In this document: positions 7,722 through 13,783 of the stretch, one piece after another
Numbering within the stretch: the first letter of the stretch is position 1
Layout: every line of letters begins with the position of its first letter
Assembly (NCBI GenBank): GCA_052387855.1
Contig: JBQTIT010000073.1
Location: 1 to 50,314 of the forward strand
Origin: CAIYZT01 sp052387855
GTDB lineage: Bacteria; Pseudomonadota; Alphaproteobacteria; Rhodobacterales; Rhodobacteraceae
DNA length: 50,314 bases
Direction of reading: 5' to 3'
The notes under the pieces: generated by a model
Databases searched by the model: none
The model's input: only the letters and a program-made list of their open reading frames with translations
Told to the model about the DNA's origin: nothing
Translations under genes and position numbers: made by a program

Positions 7722-7790
7722 CCCGGGCAAAGAGAGGCCCGGCGGAGGGGCCGGGCCAGGTCCAACAGGGAGGACCCCATCTTTACCACG
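7722..7790 (-). ncRNA. Candidate small RNA or leader with two hairpins (copy 1)
   Basis: Read on the minus strand, GGTCC and GGACC arms (7759-7763 and 7772-7776) close a loop TCCCTGTT. A second 8-bp stem, GGCCCGGC/GCCGGGCC (7736-7743 and 7750-7757), follows with loop CCCTCC and then a weak TCTCTTT tail. Both loops expose CCTCC-like bases complementary to Shine-Dalgarno sequences. The motif CTCCCTGTTGGAC recurs beside a terminator at 9148-9160. The layout is reminiscent of the CcsR/'cuckoo' RNAs of Rhodobacterales, but that comparison is from memory. It could equally be the 5' leader of xthA. Confidence 0.4.
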
Positions 7791-7905
7791 ATTGCCCGGG
7801 TCAAGGAATCGGGCGCGGCGCAATCGTCACAGCGGTGCAGCATTTGTGCAACGGCTGGGGGCGGGGCGATTGACCTTGGCGGGCCGGCAAGGGCAGGGTG
7901 CCGCG

Positions 7906-9120
7906 ATGGCGTCCCGCACCCCCTGGCACAACCGAAACTTCAGGCTGCTGTTTGCGGCCTCGGCCGGGACCAATCTGGCCGACGGGCTGATGGCCGTGGC
8001 GCTGCCCTGGCTGGCGACACGGCTGACGGATGATCCCTTTCTGATCGGGCTCGTGGCCGCCGGGCGCAGCCTGCCCTGGTTCCTGCTGGCGCTGCCGGCC
8101 GGGGTGATGACCGACCGGCTTGACCACAGGCGCATCCTCTTGGCCGCCGATGCGCTGCGCACGGTGCTGACGCTGGGGCTGGTGCTGCTGGCGCTGACGG
8201 CGCCGCCGGGTGCGGGGCCGGTTCTGGTGCTTGCCGGGCTTGCCTTTGCGCTGGGAAGCGCCGAGGTGATCCGCGACAACACCGCGCAGACCTTTCTGCC
8301 CACGGTCGTCGCCAAGCCCGAGCTTGAGCGGGCCAATGGCGCGCTCTGGGCGACCGAGCAGCTTGGCGGCCAGCTTTTGGGCCCGCCGCTGGCCGGGTTC
8401 CTGATCGGTCTGGCGATGGCGGTTCCCTTTGGGGTCCAGACCGGCATCTTTCTGGCGGCGCTGGGCCTGGTGGGCGCCATCCGCCTGCCGCCGCGCCGGC
8501 GCGCAGAGGTGCCGTTGCCGCCGCTGGCAGCACTGAAGGAGGGCATCGCCTGGCTCTGGCACGAAGCACCGCTGCGGCGGCTGGCGCTGGTGCTGGGCGG
8601 GTTCAACTTTCTGGGTTACGGCACCTGGGCGGTGATGGTGCTGTATGGCCAGCGGGTGCTGGGTCTGGGCGCCTTTGGCTATGGCGCGCTGCTGGCCGCA
8701 GCGGCGCTGGGCGGGCTGGCCGCGACGCTGCTCGGCCCCGCGATCCTGGACCGGCTCAGCCCGACGCGGGCGATCCTGATCGGGATGGCGGTCTTTACCG
8801 CCAATTCCGCCGTCTTTGCGCTGGGCGCGCCGGTCTGGATCATCGCGCCGATGATGGTGGTCGACGGCTTTGCCGGGATGCTGTGGAACATTGCGCAGGT
8901 CAGCTATCGCCAGCGCCATATCCCCACCGAGATCCTGGGCCGGGTCAACAGCGCCTTTCGGTTCCTGGGCACCGGCCCGGCCGCCTTTGGCGCGATGGCC
9001 TTTGGCGGGCTGGTCGCGCTGGGCGAGGGGCCGGGGGCGGTGCTGCTGCCCTATGCCGTGGCGGCGGTCGCCGGGGCGGCGCTGACCGGCTATGCGCTGG
9101 TGCGCCTGCGCCTGCCATGA
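7906..9120 (+). CDS. MFS transporter, EntS-like (MFS_3) family
   Basis: The 404-residue inner-membrane protein has about 11-12 hydrophobic segments and the loop motif GVMTDRLDHRRIL after the second helix, a form of the MFS G-x-x-x-D-R motif. RDNTAQTFLP followed by ELERANGALW is typical of the MFS_3 branch that includes enterobactin exporter EntS and macrolide efflux proteins, so it probably exports a small molecule. The substrate is not predictable. I chose the ATG at 7906, where MASRTPWHNRNFRLLF begins the first helix; upstream codons are not membrane-like. The gene lies between two similar minus-strand hairpin elements. Its stop codon overlaps the T-run of the opposing terminator. Confidence 0.85.
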   Translation: MASRTPWHNRNFRLLFAASAGTNLADGLMAVALPWLATRLTDDPFLIGLVAAGRSLPWFLLALPAGVMTDRLDHRRILLAADALRTVLTLGLVLLALTAPPGAGPVLVLAGLAFALGSAEVIRDNTAQTFLPTVVAKPELERANGALWATEQLGGQLLGPPLAGFLIGLAMAVPFGVQTGIFLAALGLVGAIRLPPRRRAEVPLPPLAALKEGIAWLWHEAPLRRLALVLGGFNFLGYGTWAVMVLYGQRVLGLGAFGYGALLAAAALGGLAATLLGPAILDRLSPTRAILIGMAVFTANSAVFALGAPVWIIAPMMVVDGFAGMLWNIAQVSYRQRHIPTEILGRVNSAFRFLGTGPAAFGAMAFGGLVALGEGPGAVLLPYAVAAVAGAALTGYALVRLRLP

Positions 9121-9146
9121 AAAAAAGGGCCGGGAAAACCCGGCCC
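9119..9146 (-). terminator. Strong intrinsic terminator of the minus-strand transcript
   Basis: On the minus strand an 8-bp perfect stem GGGCCGGG/CCCGGCCC with loop TTTT is followed by seven T residues (9120-9126 on the plus strand are all A). It should end transcription coming from the response regulator gene at 9278-9964 or from a short RNA starting between them. Confidence 0.85.
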
Positions 9147-9170
9147 AGTCCAACAGGGAGGCGCCGGTCA
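9119..9170 (-). ncRNA. Candidate small RNA or 3'-UTR element (copy 2)
   Basis: The minus strand carries CTCCCTGTTGGAC (complement of 9148-9160) directly before the terminator at 9119-9146, the same order as in copy 1 at 7722-7790. It may be the processed 3' end of the response-regulator transcript or an independent small RNA. The upstream hairpin is weaker than in copy 1. Transcript ends cannot be judged from sequence. Confidence 0.4.
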
Positions 9171-9277
9171 GATCCCCGACCGGCCGGGGGAGGGCAAGGG
9201 GCCCCCGGAAACTACTCTACCGGGATCCACACTGCGCGAAGACTTCGGCAGTTTTATGACCCCGGATCTCCGCTCCG

Positions 9278-9964
9278 TCAGGCCATCAGCTTGTAGCCGC
9301 CGCCTTCGGTGACCAGCAGGCGGGCGTTCGAGGGGTCGGATTCGATCTTTTGCCGCAGCCGGTAGATGTGGGTTTCAAGCGTGTGGGTGGTCACGCCGGC
9401 GTTGTAGCCCCAGACCTCGTGCAGAAGGGTCTCGCGACCGACCACGGACGACTGGGCGCGGTAGAGGTACTTGAGAATGTTGGTCTCTTTCTCGGTCAGG
9501 CGCAGCTTCTTGTCGCGGGCGTCGACCAGCAGTTTTTGCGCCGGCTTGAAGGTGTAGGGGCCAAGCTGAAAGACCGCATCCTCGGATTGTTCGTGCTGGC
9601 GCATCTGGGCGCGGATGCGGGCCAGAAGCACCGGAAACTTGAAGGGCTTGGTCACATAGTCGTTGGCGCCCGAATCAAGGCCCAGGATGGTGTCGCTGTC
9701 GGTGTCGTGCCCGGTCAGCATCATCACCGGGCATTTGAGCCCGCCCTTGCGCATCCGCCGGCACAGCTCGCGCCCGTCCGTGTCGGGCAGGCCGACATCC
9801 AGGATCACCAGATCGTAGAGCCCGGCCTTGACCTTTTCCATGCCCTCGGCGCCGGTGCGGGCCTCGAACACGTCGAAATCCTCGGTCATGACGAGTTGTT
9901 CGGACAGCGCTTCGCGCAGGTCGTCGTCGTCGTCCACCAAGAGGATCTTGCGCAGCGTTGCCAT
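9278..9964 (-). CDS. OmpR-family two-component response regulator
   Basis: The 228-residue product has a receiver domain (residues 1-120) and a C-terminal winged-helix DNA-binding domain. The acidic pocket is D11-D15, the phospho-acceptor is D56 in LVILDVGLPD, the switch threonine is in MMLTGHD and the lysine in VTKPF. The DNA-binding part shows LRLTEKETNILKYL and THTLETHIYRLRQKIE. No histidine kinase gene is adjacent, so it is an orphan in this window and its target genes cannot be named. A strong terminator follows about 130 bp downstream. Confidence 0.93.
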   Translation of the reverse strand: MATLRKILLVDDDDDLREALSEQLVMTEDFDVFEARTGAEGMEKVKAGLYDLVILDVGLPDTDGRELCRRMRKGGLKCPVMMLTGHDTDSDTILGLDSGANDYVTKPFKFPVLLARIRAQMRQHEQSEDAVFQLGPYTFKPAQKLLVDARDKKLRLTEKETNILKYLYRAQSSVVGRETLLHEVWGYNAGVTTHTLETHIYRLRQKIESDPSNARLLVTEGGGYKLMA

Positions 9965-10115
9965 CGGGGTTCTCCAACCGGGCGGGCGGCCCTCATGCCT
10001 GACCAGATGCGCCTGCGGGGCCCACGCGGCAAGATATGCAACATTTCTTTCACGCGGACGTGTCGGCTGGGCGGGATATGTTTCAATTCGTCCATCGCGC
10101 GGCTATCTAGGGGGC

Positions 10116-11201
10116 ATGAGCCTGATGCCCTCGCCCGTCGAAACCCTTGCCCGTGCGCGCAGCGATCTGCGGCTGGGATTGCCGGTGGTCATCGCGGACG
10201 GGGCGCAGGGGATGCTGGCGCTGGCGGTCGAATCGCTCAATCCCGAGCGGCTGGCCGATGTGCTGGAGCTGGGCGGCGCAGAGTTGGCACTGACGCAGCG
10301 GCGGGCCGAGACGCTCAAGGCGCGGGCCTATGACGGCGATCTGGCGCGCATCGCGGTGCCGGCGGGCACCAGGCTTGACTGGCTGATGGCGCTGGCCGAT
10401 CCGGTTGACGATCTGGCCGTGCCGATGAAGGGGCCGCTGAAGACCCTGCGCGAGGGCGATGCCCGGTTTCACCGCGCCGCCCTGCAACTGGCCAAGACGG
10501 CACAGCTTTTGCCGGCGGCGCTGCTGGCGCCGGTCGCTGACCCTGCCGGCTTTGCGGCGGCGCGCGGGCTGACGCGGCTGTCGCTGGCGGATTGCCTTGA
10601 CCTGATGCGCCTCGCGCCGCTGGCCCCGGTGGTCAGCGCCCGCCTGCCGATGGCGGCCTCGGCCGCCGGCCGGGTGCATGTGTTCCGCCCCGACGACGGC
10701 TCGACCGAGCATTTCGCGATCGAGATCGGCCGCCCCGACCGCGCCTTGCCGGTGCTGGCGCGGCTGCATTCGGCCTGCTTTACCGGCGATGTGCTGGGCT
10801 CGCTCAAATGCGACTGCGGCCCGCAGTTGCGCGCGGCTCTGGCGCAGATGGGGCAAGAGGGCGGCGGCGTTCTGCTTTACCTCAACCAAGAGGGGCGGGG
10901 GATCGGCCTGGCCAACAAGATGCGGGCCTATGCCTTGCAGGATCAGGGCTTTGACACGGTCGAGGCCAATCACCGTCTGGGGTTCGAGGATGACGAGCGC
11001 GATTTTCGCACCGGGGCCGGGATTCTGAAAACCATGGGATTTGGCGCGGTGCGCCTGATGACCAACAACCCGCGCAAGATCGAGATGATGCGCGCCTGCG
11101 GGATCACGGTGACCGAGCGCGTGCCGCTGCACGCCGGGCGCACCACGCAGAACGCGGGGTATCTGGCGACCAAGGCCGCGAAATCGGGGCATCTGAGCTA
11201 A
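10116..11201 (+). CDS. ribA: GTP cyclohydrolase II with degenerate N-terminal RibB-like domain
   Basis: RibA opens GTP to the pyrimidine precursor of riboflavin. The C-terminal ~200 residues are a complete cyclohydrolase: zinc cysteines C221, C232 and C234 in HSACFTGD...KCDCGPQL, the NQEGRGIGLANKM block and VRLMTNNPRKIE. The N-terminal ~150 residues follow the layout of dihydroxybutanone-phosphate synthase (ARSDLRLGLPVVIAD at the start, LNPERLADVLELGG later) but lack its acidic DDEDRENEGD-type active site, reading ADGAQGMLALAVE instead. That half is probably structural or regulatory. The ATG at 10116 lies 150 bp from the divergent regulator. I see no FMN riboswitch-like structure upstream. 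Confidence 0.93.
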   Translation: MSLMPSPVETLARARSDLRLGLPVVIADGAQGMLALAVESLNPERLADVLELGGAELALTQRRAETLKARAYDGDLARIAVPAGTRLDWLMALADPVDDLAVPMKGPLKTLREGDARFHRAALQLAKTAQLLPAALLAPVADPAGFAAARGLTRLSLADCLDLMRLAPLAPVVSARLPMAASAAGRVHVFRPDDGSTEHFAIEIGRPDRALPVLARLHSACFTGDVLGSLKCDCGPQLRAALAQMGQEGGGVLLYLNQEGRGIGLANKMRAYALQDQGFDTVEANHRLGFEDDERDFRTGAGILKTMGFGAVRLMTNNPRKIEMMRACGITVTERVPLHAGRTTQNAGYLATKAAKSGHLS

Positions 11202-11210
11202 GGGTGCCCC

Positions 11211-11864
11211 TCAACCCGCCGCGCGGGCGCCAAAGATTGCCGAGCCGACGCGCACATGGGTGGCGCCATGGGCGATGGCGGTCTCGAAATCGCTGCTCAT
11301 GCCCATCGAAAGGCCGGCCAGCCCGTGGTCTGCCGCCATGCGGGAAAGGGCGGCGAAGTGCGGAGCGGGGTCTTCGCCTTCGGGGGGGATGCACATCAGG
11401 CCGCTGACCGGCAGCGACATCGCCGCACAGTCGCGCAGAAAGCCTGCAAGCGCCTCGGGCAGGACGCCGGCCTTTTGCGGCTCGCGCCCCGTGTTGACCT
11501 GAACGAAAAGCTGCGGGCAAGTGCCGCGCGACTGCGCCAGGCTGGCCAGCCTCTGCGCCAGAGAGGGGCGGTCGACGGAATGGATGGCGCTGAAAAGCTC
11601 TACCGCCACTTTGGCCTTGTTGCCTTGCAGCGGGCCGATCATGTGCAGATCGAGCGGGCCGAAATCCTCCCGCAGGGCGGGCCATCTGGCGGCGGCCTCT
11701 TGCACATAATTCTCGCCAAAGCAGCGGTGGCCCTGTTCCAGCACCGCGCGCACGCGGTCGGCCGGTTGCAGCTTTGACACCGCGATCAGCCGTACCGCGC
11801 CGGCGGGGCGGCCCTGGGCGGCTTCGGCGCGGGCGATGCGGGCAAGGATGTCGTTCAGGGGCAT
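11211..11864 (-). CDS. YggS/PLPBP family pyridoxal phosphate homeostasis protein
   Basis: The 217-residue TIM-barrel protein binds pyridoxal 5'-phosphate through K31 in LIAVSKLQP and helps control free PLP and amino/keto acid pools. Other family motifs are FGENYVQE, HMIGPLQGNKAK, LFVQVNTGREPQKAG, LSMGMSSDFETAIAHGATHVRVGSAIFG. I chose the ATG at 11864 (MPLNDILARI), the usual family start. It runs tail-to-tail with ribA, 9 bp apart. The terminator at 11937 separates it from the porin upstream on the same strand. Confidence 0.94.
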   Translation of the reverse strand: MPLNDILARIARAEAAQGRPAGAVRLIAVSKLQPADRVRAVLEQGHRCFGENYVQEAAARWPALREDFGPLDLHMIGPLQGNKAKVAVELFSAIHSVDRPSLAQRLASLAQSRGTCPQLFVQVNTGREPQKAGVLPEALAGFLRDCAAMSLPVSGLMCIPPEGEDPAPHFAALSRMAADHGLAGLSMGMSSDFETAIAHGATHVRVGSAIFGARAAG

Positions 11865-11936
11865 TCGGGGCCATCGGGGGTCTGGGGCTTGCGGGCAGAT
11901 GGCCACAGCCGCGCGGCGAACGAAAGCCCCGGAAAT

Positions 11937-11960
11937 GAAAAAAGCGGGCCGAAGCCCGCT
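11937..11960 (-). terminator. Intrinsic terminator of the porin gene
   Basis: On the minus strand, AGCGGGC and GCCCGCT pair around a 4-base loop and are followed by a run of T (A residues on the plus strand from 11937). The plus strand also has TTTT after the stem, so it may be bidirectional. It lies 26 bp after the porin stop. Confidence 0.85.
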
Positions 11961-11985
11961 TTTCCCAAGGTCAATCCGGGTTGGA

Positions 11986-12756
11986 TTAGAACGACATCGA
12001 GGCGCCGATGAAGGCGTCGTCGGCGGAGTTCATGCCAGCGTCCAGCGACAGGCCGCCACCGAGGTCGTAGCCAGCGGTGATCGCCCAGGCGCTCGCGCTG
12101 TCGGTCGAGAAGCCAACCGACATGCCGTCAGCGGCGTAGTCAACCGAGGCGCTCCAGGTGGAGGCGCTGTCGGTGGTCACTTCGACGCTCACAGAGCCAG
12201 CGGAGTAGCCGCCGGTGACGTACCAGTCGGAGGTGTCGTCAGCACCGACTTCGACGCTCAGGCTGCCGGTGGTGTAGGTGGCCGAAACGTTGGTCCCACC
12301 GCCGGTGGTGGTGTCCATGTGCAGGCCAAGGTCCGACACGTCGGTGTCGACTTCGACGGTGATGTCGCCGGTGACGACGTCAGCGGTCAGGCCGAGGTCG
12401 ACCGAACCGAACGAGTTGGTGTAGGCCACTTCGTCGCCCGAGAAGGCGATCTTGCCGAACGAGCCCGAGATGTAGACTTCCGGAGCGCCGAAAGCGCCGG
12501 TGCCGACAGCGTAGCCATCGTCCAGATTGTACGAGTCGCCCGAGGTCATGCCGAACGAAGCGCCGAACTCGAGGCCGCCATCGGTGGAGCCAGCGAACGC
12601 GACGTCAAGGCCAGCGCCGACAAAAGCGTCGAACGCAGCGCCGCCAACCGAGTACACACCAGCCGAAGCCGAGCCGGAGAAGGTGATGTGGCCTTCGGCG
12701 GAAGCCAGGCCGGCGGTGCCAGCGAGCAGCGTGGTAGCAAGCAGAATCTTTTTCAT
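11986..12756 (-). CDS. Outer-membrane porin, Rhodobacter type
   Basis: The 256-residue precursor starts MKKILLATTLLAGTAGLASA, a signal peptide cut near residue 20. The mature part consists of short alternating amphipathic strands rich in Gly, Ser, Asp and Thr, with the final residue Phe (ASMSF) expected for recognition by the BAM complex. Acidic loops are common in the middle section. It is shorter than classical 290-340-residue Rhodobacter porins, so the barrel may have fewer strands or shorter loops. GAGGGA upstream of the ATG is a good ribosome site. A leader hairpin and a strong terminator bracket the gene, consistent with an abundant monocistronic mRNA. Confidence 0.85.
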   Translation of the reverse strand: MKKILLATTLLAGTAGLASAEGHITFSGSASAGVYSVGGAAFDAFVGAGLDVAFAGSTDGGLEFGASFGMTSGDSYNLDDGYAVGTGAFGAPEVYISGSFGKIAFSGDEVAYTNSFGSVDLGLTADVVTGDITVEVDTDVSDLGLHMDTTTGGGTNVSATYTTGSLSVEVGADDTSDWYVTGGYSAGSVSVEVTTDSASTWSASVDYAADGMSVGFSTDSASAWAITAGYDLGGGLSLDAGMNSADDAFIGASMSF

Positions 12757-12787
12757 AGTGTTCCCTCGTTGTCTTGTAAGGAGCGGC

Positions 12788-12811
12788 CCAGTTCAGGGGA
12801 ATCCGAACTGG
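12788..12811 (-). promoter_or_regulatory. Stem-loop in the presumed porin mRNA leader
   Basis: CCAGTTC and GAACTGG form a perfect 7-bp inverted repeat around 10 bases, 31 bp upstream of the porin start. Such 5'-leader stems often stabilise abundant outer-membrane-protein mRNAs or serve as regulatory sites. It could instead be an operator for a dimeric repressor. Confidence 0.5.
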
Positions 12812-13047
12812 TATGGGATCGTGTTTCTTACTTTGGCCCCGTGATTGCAATGCGGACCTCCCGGGGCCGGGGAATGAGCGGGATCGTGATGCAGTCTTGC
12901 CACAGTGCCCTTTCGGCCCCCAAACCTCGGCGCGCCGGGTCGGCGTGCCGGCGTGTGGGCCCCCGCGCGCCCGCGCCCGAGTGGGGAAAGGCCTTGGCAG
13001 GGGAAGGTGGCGTTGATAGACAGATCGGACCAGTCCGGGGGGGGCGA

Positions 13048-13638
13048 ATGCAGTTGCCGCATGTGTCATCGGGTCCGACCCTCGTGAAAGGCACGGGGTT
13101 CAAGAACGCGGGCATTGCGGCTCTTTGCGCCCTTTTCGTCGCCGGTTGCGGCGGCGGGGGCAGTGGCAGCGGGCTTGGCAGCCTGTTCGGGGCGGGCGCG
13201 CCCGCCCAGCCGCAGACCGAGGCCGAGCTTGCCGCCCAGACCCAGCTTGACGCGCAGGCGGCGGCGGCGGATGCCGCGAGCGGCGGTTCGGGCCGCTCGA
13301 CCATCTGGGACCTGTTCCGCAACGCCGACGATCCCAACACCACGATCGAGGTGAACAAGTACATCTGGGTCGCGGCGCTGGACGTGCTGGATTTTCTGCC
13401 CATCGAATCGGTCGATCCCTTTACCGGCGTCATCGTCACCGGCTACGGCACGCCGCCGGGCGGCGGGCGGGCCTATCGCGCGACGATCTATGTGCAGGAT
13501 CCCGCGCTGGACGCGCGCAGCCTGCGGCTGTCGCTTCAGACCAAGGCCGGCCCGGTCGACCCCGAGACGCTGCGCGCGGTCGAGGATGCGATCCTGTCCC
13601 GCGCGCGCGAGCTTCGCATCGCGGATTCCAACCTCTAG
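13048..13638 (+). CDS. DUF3576 domain lipoprotein
   Basis: The 196-residue product carries a lipoprotein signal ending ALFVAGC, with the lipidated Cys near residue 34, followed by a Gly/Ser-rich linker and an Ala/Gln-rich stretch. The C-terminal DUF3576 domain shows IWDLFRNADDPNTTIEVNKYIW, DVLDFLPIESVDPFTGVIVTGYG and RATIYVQDPALDARSLRL. The family is common in alphaproteobacteria and often precedes leuS-lptE, suggesting an envelope-related role, but its function is not known. A GTG at 13084 is an alternative start that gives a more usual 22-residue signal peptide. Confidence 0.88.
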   Translation: MQLPHVSSGPTLVKGTGFKNAGIAALCALFVAGCGGGGSGSGLGSLFGAGAPAQPQTEAELAAQTQLDAQAAAADAASGGSGRSTIWDLFRNADDPNTTIEVNKYIWVAALDVLDFLPIESVDPFTGVIVTGYGTPPGGGRAYRATIYVQDPALDARSLRLSLQTKAGPVDPETLRAVEDAILSRARELRIADSNL

Positions 13639-13639
13639 G

Positions 13640-13710
13640 CGGCGCGGGGGGCGCTGCCCCCCGGCGGGTTTGAAGAAAACCCGCTCCCCCCGGGATATTT
13701 TGGCGAAAGA
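13640..13710 (+). repeat. Intergenic hairpins plus GGGATATTT repeat
   Basis: Two GC-rich hairpins (GGGGGGC/GCCCCCC-like, and GCGGGTTT/AAACCCGC around GAAGA) are followed by CCGGGATATTTTGGCGAAAG. The GGGATATTT core recurs near 43676-43684 on this strand and near 26178-26190 on the other. This is a dispersed intergenic repeat of the Rhodobacteraceae type; the second stem may also act as a terminator for the upstream lipoprotein gene. Confidence 0.7.
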
Positions 13711-13783
13711 GAAGGGCAAGCTGGCTCTGGACCAAGGCCCCGGCCTGCGTGTATCCCGCAAGGGAACCGGAAAGAGGCTGAAG

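Noticed and set aside
9965..10115. Possible riboswitch before ribA
   Set aside because: I found no FMN-aptamer-like paired arms in the 150-bp gap, only two short AT-rich spots that could be promoters.
11836..13047. A 600-residue plus-strand frame running from within yggS through the porin region into the DUF3576 gene
   Set aside because: Its first 400 residues are the antisense of the porin and yggS, rich in Arg and Gly without any family resemblance. Only the part from 13048 on is a gene.
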